Source: Acanthochlamys bracteata (lineage: Eukaryota > Streptophyta > Magnoliopsida > Pandanales > Velloziaceae). From it: DNA of 64,000 bases. The DNA is taken from assembly GCA_019914995.1 (NCBI GenBank), contig CM034144.1:5177489-5241488 (forward strand), in the 5' to 3' direction. A program made the translations under genes and the position numbers. Under the pieces are notes generated by a model. That model saw nothing but the letters and a program-made list of their open reading frames with translations, searched no databases and was not told where the DNA came from. The first letter of the stretch is position 1; each line of letters opens with the position of its first letter. This document shows, in pieces, positions 11,301 to 23,300 of the stretch.

Positions 11301-13016
11301 CTTACTTAGCGTAAAGTTTGTCTGTCCACAGGAAAATATTTGAAAACCAATTTGGTTTTGTTTACTAAAAGCATAACCTTGATTTATTTTAAAAGAAAAA
11401 GAATCAGGCACATACACAAACTTATGCAGGAGCAATCATAAAAAGTTGGTACCAAGAAGATAGTATCTTAAAATATAACCTCTGGCAATTCACAAATTGG
11501 TATAGAAAACACAAATTGGTTTAGAAAACATTCATCAACAAGACGATTTACCTGTAGCACTAATTTTTCTGATAGCCATGTTCATTGTGTCAGCTACATA
11601 TACATTCCCCCTATCATCCATCGTAATCCCCTTAGGATGGTTCATTCTTGCTTCTCGTAGTCTCCCGTCAACATGACCAGCATCACCTTCTGCGGATCCG
11701 GCAACAAGCTTCGGCCTGCTATCTGTATATTTCACAATGCACATGAGAGCTTCTTCTCAACTGGCATGGATGATGTAATTGCAACAGATGACGCTACATT
11801 TTAGTGATATGAAAACAAATGAATACATGAATGAGAAATTTATTGAGTTCGATGAATTAAGCAAAACAGTATTATCACATCATGCATCTGATAGAAAGAC
11901 ATTTGAACGAAAGGGGTAAAAACTTAGATCTAATCAAGCAAAAAAAATAGTTAGAATGCCTCATTTGTTTGACTGAAAACAATTTCTAATGCAAAATCAT
12001 GGAATTGGTACAGAAGATCATGTCTACAATCAAAGAGCAGAGCCCAATCATAGATACAGCAGTAAACTAGAAGTTCACTAGAATTTTGGTCAATAATTAA
12101 GTGAAAAGAACAAGGCAAGGCCTCTAGATTAAGTGTAGAAAACAACCACAAATCGGATAATTAAATAAAGAGCAAATATTCTTTATAGATGTCACAGAGT
12201 AAAAACCATAAGCATTCATTTTTATAGAAGTAGCAAACATATAATTTCTTCCCTTAAAAATGTCTCAATCAAACACTAGTTTTAAAATCTTGTGCTACTG
12301 TTTCCTAAACTAAGACAAAACAAAATAAAAATAAGAAAATAATGAACTAAATTTTAGTACATCTACCTGCCTGACTTTTGCTAACATCAGCAACAAATCA
12401 TTAAACCCACCAAAAAGACCCCAAGAACCAGGATCAAGAAAAACAATCTTACATCTGGAAAGCGGCAAAGAAATCCTGTAAAGATTACTGTTCACTGAAT
12501 CCAAAACCAGAAGTTCTCCGGCCGGCGAAACTTCGACGGAGTAGGGTTCAATCCCAAGCTTACTTCCATCAAACACCGTCTCAACAATATACCCACTCTC
12601 AAATTTCATCATTGGCCTGCTGTTTCCAGTCACCACTGAATATCAAAAAGAAAAAAAAAAGGCATTTTTAACTTTCAGAATTCACTCCAAAATTAAAGAA
12701 ACAGAGAACCAACAAAAAACAAAAAAAAAAGTAGAATCTTACCGTTCTTTACAAGCTTCTGGGCAGGAGTTAAACTCCACAGACGTTTCATAACTGAAGA
12801 AGCCAAACTAGAGAACAACCCATTAAGTATTTCTACAAAAAGATCAATTTTATGGGAACAAATTAGATTGCAATCATCAAAACGAAGAGAAAACATAAGT
12901 AAAAATTTTCTTTGCAAATACCCACTTGTTGCTTTTACAGAAGGAGAAGCAGCAGAAGCAGAAGTAAAGATTAAAACTAGAATGAGTAAAACAGATTGGA
13001 TTTTTAACCTCTCCAT
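5380..13016 (-). CDS. NHL-repeat membrane protein, copy B (seven exons, intact)
   Basis: Exons on the minus strand: 13016-12926, 12832-12743, 12635-12453, 11722-11552, 11037-10828, 10693-10605 and 6099-5380. They total 1554 nt and give 517 residues with every junction in phase. Residues 1-22 are a signal peptide. Residues 30-50 (KILNGLFSSLASSV...) match the usual pre-propeller helix. Residues about 62-245 are NHL blades, with 'GYIVETVFDGSKLGIEPY', 'HPKGITMDDRGNVYVADT', 'VTTIAGG' and 'LLVVDRGNQAIREI'. Residues about 249-270 form one transmembrane helix. The last exon encodes a cytosolic tail with a conserved 'KPVRPPLIPP' box and a His/Gln-rich stretch (about 406-453). Layout matches Arabidopsis At1g70280/At1g23880-type NHL proteins, though the His/Gln tract looks longer than I remember there. 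Intron 6 (10604-6100) is 4.5 kb and contains two transposon insertions. Molecular role unknown. Confidence 0.87.
6652..8663. mobile_element. PIF/Harbinger-type element, 2.0 kb, with captured gene sequence
   Basis: The ends are GGAGCTGTTCGGCTAAGC on the left and, as reverse complement, GGGGCTGTTTGTCTAAAC on the right. Each is flanked by TTA (6649-6651 and 8664-8666), the target duplication of PIF/Harbinger and Tourist elements. Similarity between the ends continues inward in patches for about 200 bases, for example 'gagtgtttggcaaac' on the left against 'GAGTGTTTGGCACAAAC' on the right. No transposase is visible, so the element is non-autonomous. It sits inside intron 6 of NHL-B and carries a YTH-gene fragment. 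Confidence 0.78.
6930..7330 (+). pseudogene. Broken fragment of a YTH-domain (ECT-type) m6A-reader gene, captured by the Harbinger element
   Basis: Frame-by-frame reading gives 'YGYSLQMPYGPYSPVTTTLPSVS', then after a frame change 'GQVYISQQFPFPGAYYQ' ending at a stop near 7084. After an intron-like gap, 7212-7310 reads 'MKSIDGTGSWTPSSSQ' and, in another frame, 'VSPHPFSGLGSFGQGM'. These are the low-complexity Tyr/Pro/Gly/Gln blocks upstream of the YTH domain in plant ECT proteins (typical 'YGPYSPVTTPLPSVG.DGQLYSPQQFPFPG' and 'SPQPIGSFGSFGQN'). The RNA-binding YTH domain is absent. Frameshifts and stops show it is dead. The intron-like gap argues for capture of genomic DNA rather than a retrocopy. 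Confidence 0.7.
8780..10075 (+). mobile_element. 5'-truncated, decayed RTE-like LINE (reverse transcriptase remnant)
   Basis: In shifting frames the plus strand reads 'SNNQFGFILGRS', 'MIYLLQRLMAQYKEAKR', 'REFPNSINLHQSSAVSSDLF', 'AWCMLFADGLILVDET', 'MKWRAAIENLCDK', 'KLRWFGHILRKS' and 'KKRIHIADNTQVG'. These are in the correct order for the reverse transcriptase, thumb and C-terminus of plant non-LTR elements, where the catalytic 'FADD' box is normal; here it is 'FADG', so the aspartate is lost. The sequence ends in a TTG-rich tail near 10060-10075, typical of RTE elements. Many stops and frameshifts. It lies antisense within intron 6 of NHL-B. Confidence 0.75.
9928..10051 (+). repeat. 62-bp tandem duplication at the LINE 3' end
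   Basis: 'gagtataatcgaacgaaatg...' begins at 9928 and again at 9990, with near identity over the whole 62-base unit; one visible difference is 'aaacgaattc' against 'aaacaaattc'. The unit encodes the last residues of the LINE ORF ('RIHIADNTQVG'). Confidence 0.9.
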
Positions 13017-14094
13017 CTTTAAAAACACTAGAAATCCAGCAGATCTTTTCTTTCACAAGTAGCAATGCTGTGTAGCAACCAAGAACTAGTGTAATGGATA
13101 GTAGAAGAAGAGAATGTGGAGGGATAGGTGATTATGGGTGGAATCCAGCTTTTGAGAGTAGTAATATGAAGCTTTTGAGGTGAAAAAAAAAAAGAGAGAG
13201 AATGTGGGCTTGTGTTTGTGCTAGGATGAAACAATGTCAGTGGACATTTATTTTTCTTTGCTTTTACATTAAATCTTTTAACTTCAGTTGTTAGAATTTG
13301 CTTTCAGATTTTACTAAAAGAGGAAAAAAATCTAGCAGAGACTGGTGTACAGAACCCAAGGTTGCCATAGAACACAACGCAACAATAATATTGTAATAAA
13401 AAATAACATTTATAAATAAGTAAATTATCATTATAGAGATCGTGATTAAATTTCAATCAACTAATTGCAATTTTAATCTTTAGGTTCTTTAATAAATGAA
13501 TAAAATGTTTGCAAGGTTTATTTAATTCCCTTCTTTTAGTTTTCTTATACATTTTCCATTCTCTCCACATTTCTCAAAAACTTTCTCTTTTATTTTTCAT
13601 GTCTAAACTCTGAACTTCTCCCTCTCTGTCTTTTTCATCTTGGCTTGAAAATTACATTACATAAATAAGTGCGACTACTTTAGTTTATATGAAATGTGGA
13701 CAACTAACATTGAAAATAAATTCGAATTTCTCTTTTGTGCAACTATTTTTAAAAGAAAATTCTCACTCGGGGCTCGATGACTCGCAATTGCACGTAATAT
13801 AAGAGCATATTATATTTACTTTTATAATTCAATTTTCTGTATCAAATTATTTTCGATGTAATTTTAGCTATACGAAATAATACAAACATTATTTTTAACT
13901 CAATTTTTTACAAAGAATATAAAATTTAAGCTTATTCTAATATAGCTATTTTTTAATAATTCACTTCCATCATAAAAGAACAGACAAATTTTTAAAATAG
14001 GGAAAATAGTAACCATAATCAAAGTTGCAATTACAAAGTTATCTCTTTTTTATCTGGTTTTTGAACTTTCAAGAAAATACCACAAGTAATTGTT

Positions 14095-14328
14095 TAAACG
14101 GAACATTTCAGAGTACTTATAAAATTATATTCTTTTAAAATATTAAATTTTTTAAATTTTTTGAAGAAATGACTTGATTTTTTTATTTAAAAATAAAAAT
14201 TATATATATAATAATTTTATGCGATATAAATTTCTATATTTTCTTTTTAAAAAGTTTTATAAAATTATTTAAAAAATACAAAGTATTTATTTCAAATAAC
14301 ATTGGAACGCTCAACTAAACGCTCCCAA
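14095..14328. repeat. AT-rich MITE, family 1 copy
   Basis: Starts 'aacatttcagagtacttataaaat' and ends 'ggaacgctcaactaaacgctcc', an imperfect inverted repeat. The internal core 'ataataattttatgcgatataaatttct' corresponds to the 'acgtaatgaaat' core of the other family members. Confidence 0.5.
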
Positions 14329-15687
14329 AAAGTTCACAGGGAATATTCTTGGAACTAATATGTTTGGTTTTTCTTTTTTATTTTTTTTGTAATTTTTTAT
14401 TTTACATTTTTAATAATTTTTATATTATTTTATAAAATTTATTTAAAATACAAAAAAATTACGTATTAAAATCTATATTAATTATTTTTATTATTTTTAA
14501 ATTAAAAAATAATTTTCATTTTTAAAAGAACGAAATATTTCCTTTTTAAAAAAAACTGATTTTCAAAACTACTCAGATATATTCTAACTAATCATGTATG
14601 AAGTATAAAAAACAACAAATTGGAAAATGAATTCTATGTATGACTGGTGACAAAATTCTATTTCAAGTTTCGAGAATATTACGCGCTTTATTTCAAGTTT
14701 TGATTGAAAAGAATAAACCATTTTCTCCAATTACTTTTTCATCAATATGGAGTATATATTCTTTTGCACTTTTCTTTTTTCCCACTTTATGTATTTTATT
14801 TGTTTAATAATTAAATAATAATTGCAATATGAGATTTTCGTCGGATGTGATATAATATTAAAAAATCTCTATATTTTTAAAATATTTTTAATTTACTCTA
14901 AATTTATACTAACTATCTTTTATCTAGAATTTTTTATCATACTTTAAATTTAGTTTATGTATAAAATATTTTATCTAAATAAAAATCATTTTATTCACTT
15001 TCAGGGCATTTTTATAATAAAATAACTATATGAAAAGTAATTTTTTAAAAAATAAATTTTTTAAAAATTAATTATTATAATATATAATAATTTTTTAAAA
15101 ATTATTTTGATGTAAAAAAATATTCTTAGACACGTTTTTCTCTTTACCATACGAGCTGAACTAAATTTGGGGGTCTTAATAAGCTTTGCTTCAATTTAAC
15201 TGACCTTTTGGTTTGAACTAAATTTCAATTTAAATACATAAAATTCAATTAATTATGAGAATATTCTGTTTGAACGCAATAATTAAAAGAATAAGTGACG
15301 TTCTCTAGCATTACTTTCTGACTAAACTTAGAAAATTAAATAATAATTTTTGAAGTGTGAAATAATGGTGTAATTTCTTACTAGCAATTTAGAAAGGGGA
15401 ATGTAAAATTTATACCAACAATTTTAACGTTGTATTTTAGGGGGTCAATTGGAATTGCTTAAAATATGAAGTTTTAGTGAAAAAAAATTTTTTTTTTAAT
15501 GAAGGAGTTTATTTCTAAGTTAAGAATATAAAATTATATATTATTGACATACTATTTATTTTTCTAATTTTAAAAGAAATATAATACTATAAAAAGTTTT
15601 TTAGAAAATAAAAAACTAAAAAAAAAAGAAAAAAATGTATTCATAGGCAATGTTAATGAGACCTTAAATGACTTAGTCGATGTACGA

Positions 15688-15912
15688 GAATGCTTATTGA
15701 AAAAGAATTTTTTAATAAAAAAAAAATATTTTGATAATTTTTTTAAAATAAATTTTATTTTTTTAATTTAAAAAATAATAAAAATAATTAATAGAAAGAA
15801 TTTACGACGTAGAATTTTTTTATACTATTAAATTCTTTTTAATTTCATAAAATATTTTAAAAATTTTATTAGAAAATATAAAATAAAAAATTTGTGAAAA
15901 AAAGCTCTGCAA
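15688..15912. repeat. AT-rich MITE, family 1 copy
   Basis: Begins 'gagaatgcttattgaaaaag', has the core 'ttacgacgtagaattttttt' and ends 'gaaaaaaagctctgcaaat'. Same order of A/T blocks as the other copies. Confidence 0.5.
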
Positions 15913-16854
15913 ATATAGCCTTAATTGAAGATAAGAAACGCATTTAATTTGATAGACTTGGAAATTGTGGTTTCAGTGTTATTGTTGACTAAAGTAGTTT
16001 ATCGTGTGAATTTGATACAGCACTTCATAAAGATAATTAAGGACATTTATTTTTATTCAGAACTAAAATTTTATTCATCAAAAAGAATATTTGACTAAGT
16101 TTTTTATATTTACTTTAAAACTTAATTTTATAAACTTCTCTTGTAATAATTTAGTTTTTAAAGAATTATTTTATATTAATAAACATGCCTAAATTTTGTA
16201 AAAATCATTTCCATATAATAAAATGATTTTATTATTATATTTACAATAAAATGTGCACATATAGTAATATATAAGTGTGCATGTAATATATGTTTAAAAT
16301 GAACGAAAATGTTTAAAAGTATTTATAAAATAAAAAAATATTAAAATAAAATATTTTAAAGATTTTATTTAAAAAAAATTTAACTTTTAAATAGAAATTA
16401 AATAATAAATAATAATAATATCTGTGACATATAATTTTGTTATAATTATAAATTTTAGTAAAATTCATAGAATACTATAGGAGTTTTTTTTTAAATACAA
16501 AATGAAAAAATGGAATGAAGATTATATCTCTCGTATGCAATTTGCTAAATGACCAATAATAGGGATGAAAGTTATGATTTTTAGTTCAAAAATTACTGAT
16601 GTCAGTGTTATAGTAGTCAAAAAAATTTTCATTTTGTAATCAATCATGTATCTAACAACTGTGTTTTATACGGTTGTTACAAAAATTACATGGTTTCTAT
16701 CTTGAGATACGTGTAAAATCAGAGAAATGTGAATTTTCATGGCATAATCTGCCGGTATGTACACTTTAAAAAATCTCTACAGGTCCTCTCACGTATCTGG
16801 ATGAACAATAGTTAATAACTTCACATTTTTATCACAACTCCGGATCAAAACAAC

Positions 16855-17090
16855 TAAGGAAACATTTGAGATTACTTATAAAATAAAATTTTTTTTAAAT
16901 AAAAAATATTTTTATTCATTTTAAACAAACAAACTTTATTTTTTTATATCAAAAAAATAATAAAAATTTTACTATGTAAAATTTTCTATATTTTTTAAAT
17001 TTTTAAATATTTATAAAATATGTATTAAAAAATATATAGTTAAAAAATTAAAAAAAAAGTTTTCAGAAAACACAATCCTAAACGCTCGCA
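16855..17090. repeat. AT-rich MITE, family 1 copy (well preserved ends)
   Basis: Left end 'aaacatttgagattacttat' pairs with right end 'cacaatcctaaacgctc' as an inverted repeat. Core 'ttttactatgtaaaattttc'. About 235 bp, with no coding capacity. Confidence 0.6.
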
Positions 17091-17450
17091 AGCAGTATAC
17101 TAAGTAATGGAACAACATGCATAACCAAAACTTTATAGAAACATATACATATAACATATAAACGTTCGAATACACGATCTTTTAAATCCATAACATCGAA
17201 TGTCATAATATAAACGATCAAATAGTCGATCGTCAATCCATAATATCAATTGTTCAGCTATATCGAATCCTGTATATAGAATATTTAAATTTCTTCTCCA
17301 CCTTCGAATCTTTTTATTATATTGAAACTACCTATGTAAATACCAATGACACCATTATGGACGACATCCATCATACTGTAGTTAGGCAAGCTTTTGTTGT
17401 TCTGAATCCACCACACTGACAAAACCCAGTAGATTTCTTGCTGTGCCAAG

Positions 17451-20150
17451 CTATGCAAACGTCTCTGTTAATGTCTCGAAGCAAGAATGGCCAGATGGCT
17501 TAAGAGTTTCACCTGAAGGAGATATGATGTCTTTCAACAGCGATATTACTTGGTCTGCAGAATCCACATAATATTTAGCTTGGCTAGGTTTCTGACCGAC
17601 TGTGCAAGCGAACACCTCAGTCTCAGAAGGGAATTTGTTACTGCTGGTCATACTGTAGATGCTCTTGAACATGTCTTCGTCAGAGCAGTCATCGCCGATG
17701 CACATGATGAAATCAGGTGGTTCCCCACACTCCAGCAGTTTCTCAAGTAGCTTTTCAACTGCTGAACCTTTGGTGATGCGCTGAAGCAATGGTCGAAAAG
17801 TTAAAGTGATGTAATTGCAATTTTGTAAATGGAAGTGTTTGTCTCCCTCTTTCTTGAACATTACAGTAAAAAAAAAAAAAAAAAAGACAGAAAAGGAAGA
17901 AACGTGTTACCTGAGGTTTAACCTCCACTATGTGCTGACCCATTTTGACAACTACTGGTTCCTTTGAGAGGACGCTTTCAAGATGATCAGAAAGCTCTTT
18001 CGCCTGGCAGGAGCCAAAGTCAGCATCTGCATCTTGATACTGCCAAACGATAGCTGTCTCTTTCGATTCGATATATGAACCATCAGTGGTTTCAGTATAT
18101 ACTTGCATGACAGGCTCGGCAATGGCCCTCCAATCATCACTTGTAGGAACTGTGCTGACTTCCCATTCACAAGATTTATCCCACCTATCGAATAGAAAAG
18201 GCAAAACTTATGTTGTTTTGAGAAATAAGATACGAAAGGGAAATGAAATACTACTGAGAAACGACTTTACCTAATGAAGTACCCATGTTCTGCAGCAATC
18301 CCGAGGGATTCACAGGAAGAAAACCATTCGCTAAGTGAACTTCGACTTCTACCACTAACAACAAATACAGTATTTTTGGGATCACTACAGAAACTCTTGA
18401 GGATAGATATAACGTCCTCACTTGGAGTAATTCTGATGGAAGACTCCGGAACAATGGTTCCATCATAGTCTAAGAATATCACCCTCCTACTTGCTTTCTC
18501 ATAGGATGGAACAATATGTCGGATACTTAACTTCCTGAACTCTGGAGAAAGTGCTATCAGCTTAAACTTGAAACCAAGCCCAATGCTCCAATACCTCTTA
18601 TTGAAATGATTCCTGCAAGCCTTCTCCAAATCTTGTAAAAAGCTTCGAGACCAATACGCAACATCATGGGAGCTCACATAACGGTAATGCTTCTCATGAC
18701 GGAGCTGCTTCTCAGATGCTGGCATGACAATAGCACGGTACAGCGCATCGGCAACCTCATCAACACTCCAGGGGTTAACCCTAAAAGATCCACTTAGAGA
18801 TGGAGAACACCCAACAAATTCAGAAACAATCAGTGTGCTCATATGTCGTGCACCTGGAGGAATGCCTCTTGCTCTATCTGTCACTGGACTTCCCTGTCTA
18901 CATATACTGTACTCATAAGGGATCAAGTTCATTCCATCCCTAACGGCGTTGACAATGCAGCAGTCTGCTGCTGTGTAGAAAGCACACTTCTCATAGAAAG
19001 GGATAGAGTTATCAATTAGAACAACAGGAGTGTAGTCCTGATTTCCATACAACAAGTTGATCCTTTCTGCTGTAGAGTATGTTTCTGATCTTGTATCCTC
19101 CACGTCATTCCCAGTGCTCCTTGCAGGATTGACAATCTGAACAAGCACTACTTTTCCTCTTAACTGTGGATTCCCCTCTAATAGAGCCTCCATAGCCATC
19201 AACTTCAGACTGATGCCCTTGAAGATATCCATATCGTCTATTCCTAAGATTAATTTCTTCCCTTTGAATGCTTGCTCGATGTCCTGTATTTTGCTAATTG
19301 TCTCAGGAAAATCCAATACAGACTGGAGACGGCCTACATGAACACCAACTGGGAGAATCTTAATCTTCACTATGCGACCAAGGTAATCAAGATCCAAATA
19401 GCCACGTTTCGCTTCACAGTTCAAGCCAAGCATCCTGCCACAACAGTTTAGGAAGTGCCGAGCATAATCAAATGTGTGGAAGCCGATTAGGTCGGCATTC
19501 AGCAATCCTCTGAGAACTTCTTCTCTTACTGGCAAAGTCCTGAATATTTCAGAGGATGGAAATGGACTGTGAAGGAAAAAGCCCAGTTTGATTCGGTTCA
19601 GGCGCCTTCTCAGAATAGATGGTAGGAGCATCAGGTGATAGTCGTGAACCCAAACAAAGTCATCATTTGAGCTTACTACTTCCATGACCTTCTCAGCAAA
19701 CTTTTGGTTGGCCGCAACATAAGATAAATAAAGAGAAGAGCTAAAGAGGTCTCCCTTGGTAAGACAGGCTGGAAGCATGTCATGGAATAGAGGCCATAAT
19801 TGGTGTTTGCAGAAACCATGATAGAAGTCCCTTTCGACATCAGGAGCCAAAAATGTAGGGACACACCTGAATTCTTCATAGAGACATAGAGCAACATCAT
19901 CTTGTTCACTTTCATTGATATTGACCTTCAGCCTACCTACATAAAACACCTTCATCTCAGGAAGCATTCCAGCCTTAAGTTGTAGCAAAAGTGCATCCTC
20001 ATCCCATGAAAAGCACCACTTCCCAGTTTCATCTTTATGAGAATGCAAAGGAAGGAAATTAGCAACTATGATTCTCCGAGCATTCACAGAGTCACCGCTA
20101 TCTCTTCCACCATCTGAGTCCTGATTATCAAATATACCCGACAAAGCCAT
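17451..20150 (-). CDS. TPS: Class II trehalose-phosphate synthase/phosphatase-like protein (TPS8/9/10 subgroup)
   Basis: Exons 20150-18271, 18184-17911 and 17780-17451 give 827 residues from the first in-frame ATG (MALSGIF). The glycosyltransferase-20 domain spans about residues 25-510, with 'FVWVHDYHLMLLP', 'FFLHSPFPSSEIFRTLPVREE', 'GFHTFDYARHFL', 'NAVRDGMNLIPYEY' and 'SEFVGCSPSLSGSFRVNPW'. The HAD phosphatase domain follows, with 'LDYDGT' at about 560 and 'GDDCSDEDMF' at about 746. Two late introns and about 850 residues are typical of plant class II TPS, which mostly lack synthase activity and act as regulators of trehalose-6-phosphate/SnRK1 sugar signalling in the cytosol. 'GKWCFSWDEDALLLQL' and 'DPKNTVFVVSGR' point to the TPS8/9/10 branch. 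The usual start lies at 20233 but is separated by a frameshift (stop 20170-20168), so this protein lacks about 27 N-terminal residues or the gene is decaying. Confidence 0.88.
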
Positions 20151-20167
20151 TATCCTTGGATATCTAT

Positions 20168-20233
20168 CTACCAAATAGAAGTCTTGCTACCAGCAGAGAC
20201 TAGATCAGGGTGGCCTGTATATGATCTTGACAT
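20168..20233 (-). other. Out-of-frame remnant of the normal TPS N-terminus (now a 21-codon upstream ORF)
   Basis: ATG at 20233 opens 'MSRSYTGHPDLVSAGSKTSIW' and stops at TAG 20170-20168. Plant class II TPS proteins normally begin with a '(M.)SRSYTNLLDLASG..' block, followed by 'RVMTVPG', which here appears as 'YPRIMALSG' in a different frame. A one-base loss (or two-base gain) between 20160 and 20200 explains the break. If transcribed as is, it is a short ORF ending 17 bases before the next in-frame ATG. Confidence 0.7.
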
Positions 20234-20319
20234 CAGATGCTCATGAGAGCTGCTGGTTCTGCTCACCTTCAGGAAGGATCAGTGTGGCAAAAATTCATCT
20301 GATGGCAACCACTTGACAA

Positions 20320-23300
20320 CTGCAATAAAATTACCTAAGTTAGTAAAGTTGGCTTATCTCATTTATATTAAATATATATTCTGGAAAAGAAAAGCTGCTT
20401 TGTCATCTTATTGCCTCTCTCTATAGTAGCCATGCCATATTGCAGTCACTCAGGTTAGATACACGCAGTACTTCTTAAAGAAATAAATAGTAGGTGTAAA
20501 GATCAAGACCAATAAATTACTTATTAAAGCAAGTTGACATAGCTGATAAGCAATCACAAGTTTTAAATAGCTTTCATCAACAAGGTTAAGCATGAAAGTA
20601 GTTGCGATCATGGCCAGCAAGACAACATTATCACATAACAAGAATGGATGACACATTCTGTAAAGCAAAATGTTCAGCATATGATAACAAAATGATAGAG
20701 AACTCTACAAATATGTTGTGCCAGTTACTGGAATTTTAGACTTTAACACCATGGATGAAATTGATGACAAAGACAAAGTTAGGATACTTCAACTAATCGA
20801 GTTAAGGTAGCACCATCATTCAAGAATATTACGAATATTTACAATGGATTAATAAGAACATCCTTAGAGTTAAACCACAAAAATAATATAGCAAACTCAA
20901 AGGAGCTTTTTGTTAGGACAGCTGCAGTTATTTCCCTACTGTCATACAGAAAAAGCCACTGCAATACGATAATAGCTGATCCACAAGTTAGATTTAGGGC
21001 TAGCATTAAGCTCAACTAACCTAATGACTTCCAAACATAAAATTTTAGCATTTAGTGAAATAACGGTATTCATAAGCATAGCCAAGTATGAATAGGGTAC
21101 CAAAAAATGTACAGGTAAAAACAATTAAACTATTCTAAGAAATAATTACACATGCATGTTAAAACTTCTGACCATTCATAAAGAATCGAGTTTAAGGTGA
21201 ATTAGAACCCCAAAATGACTTCTATGAGTAAATAGTTCCATTTTGAAACCTTAGGCCTAGGAAAGGAAAGAATTACATATGACTTCAAAATATTTACTCA
21301 TACTTTCATAATGTGTGGTTGAAATTGAGCAACTCTAAAAGTATAAAATATTATTTTGAAATCTTTTTACTGAAGTAAAAATAATACATAAAAAGGAGAT
21401 CTGCTTCATAGGATAGAAATAAGCCAACCTTCTAAAAATAGTTGTATCGAGAAGAACAACAAGCTCTCATTCTAAGAGCTAGGGACGACTAAATAGGTCC
21501 TGTTGTAAATAGCAAGATTAATGTTATAGCGACCTACAATTTACTAACTACCTTATCTTTGAAATACTAAGAAATGATATCATATTTCATACAGTTTAAT
21601 CTAATGGTGCATCCAATTGTCATAGTACCAAGATCCTTCAAGTAAAAATTGGATGCTCTTTTTAGATACTTGAAATTGAAATTGTTTATTACTTGACATT
21701 TCGAAAAACCAACAAGCAATCCAGCAAAAGATTTAGGCAAAGACCTACGAGGAAAACCCTTTAGAAGGGAAAACCTCAAAACCACAAGAAGAGGGCTAGA
21801 AATGCTATTTTAACTAAAGAGTATTACAAGTTCACTCCTTTCTATCAATTACTTTTGTCATATATGAGTATACACGGAAATAAAAAAGCCTTCAAACCCA
21901 AATAAGGAAAATTGTCGTTTTGTTGAGCTTAGCTCCTTTTTTTTTTTCTTTCTTTGGTTGCTTCCATCAAAATATGAGTTTCTCCCACTGAGAGCACTTT
22001 GTAATTTGAATTTGTTACACTTGGACGTAAATAGTTGGTTGTGTATGTGAGGTTCCAATGCTAAGCACATTCTTTCAAGGCAGCTGCTTACAAGGAAAGT
22101 GTGTGCTTAATCTAGTCGTGTGCACTCATGCTAGAAGCACGGTCCAACTCACTCCAAGAGTGCACTCATGCCACATGTTGGAAGTCGAGCTCTACTAAGA
22201 GCATGTGAGTAAGCTTGCTAGGAGAACATGCTCTTGTTCACTTAACGAGACTTAAGGACCAGGCTAAGCTAATTCCACACGCTTTGCTTATTAATTATCG
22301 TATCACATGTCATACTTGTCAACCGATCTTAGTTTGAGCTTCAACACTTTACAACATCCAAGCCTAATTGCTAACCAAATTGAGCGCATTAATCTCACAT
22401 AATGACAAATCGACATCTAACAAGGGAAATTTATCTTTAGTAATATTTGTTGCTAGGAATTTTTCACGGAAGTGAATAGAAAAAGCATGGCATTGCATCA
22501 ATGATCTCACTATCATTTGTTAAGTAGGCTTAATTGGAAATCGTTACACAGTCTTTACTTGTATGCAATTTCGCCTCTACCACATATCATACTTTTAAAA
22601 ATGGTGGGAGGTTAACAATGGAGTAAAGGTTGACCAGATTGTAGCTTGAAGCTGGTCCCAATAAGTTACTTGGAAGCAAACAAAACAAAGTCACACAAAT
22701 AATTGACCTAGAGAGATTAGACATTGGTTAAAAAAGATTTCTAAAGTCATATTGGGAGAGATAGATCTCTATATTTTTAACAACGGGACTAGGACTCTTA
22801 TGATTGATGCATAAGAAGGAACTCCGACTTATAAGTTTAGTAATTGGACGCCAAAAAAAAAAAAACTCAAATAGCATGAGAAACTCCTAAAAGAGTGATC
22901 TATAGTCTAAGCAAATCTAGAGGTATGTTAGACTAGAGAGCTTGTGAATAAATTGGGTTTATAGTTCGATTAAACTACACCAACCCTCCAAAAAGAGAGT
23001 ACGATTGTTACTGATTACAAGGTCTTCATAGTAAATGCAAGCCTACTTATAAAACTTCTGAAAGCCGTTAGTTTAATATATGGTAATATATCTTCCTAGT
23101 TTAAGGTATGGTTCCCAATCATGATATATCATAAGCAACCTAGGGATAGTTTTAGAATAATAGTACATTGAAATATATGTCCAAGTCATCGAAACATATG
23201 ATGTCATATACTTACATATATTGATCGATTTATAACTCATCGTCAGTAAAAATTAATGCACAGGGCTAAATTTGGCCATCTTATATAAATTTGGTAATTC

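Larger units (their letters stand above)
13241..17450. other. AT-rich geneless stretch between NHL-B and the TPS gene
   Basis: No coding exon recognised. The sequence is dominated by A/T runs and by decayed copies of the AT-rich MITE family described separately (14095-14328, 15688-15912, 16855-17090). The first few hundred bases must hold the NHL-B promoter and leader, and the last few hundred the TPS 3' UTR. Confidence 0.7.

Noticed and set aside
20168-20174. Start of the TPS frame at TTG 20174
   Set aside because: Not an ATG. Sequence before 'MALSG' is homologous to the family but is closed by a frameshift, so the first usable ATG is at 20150.
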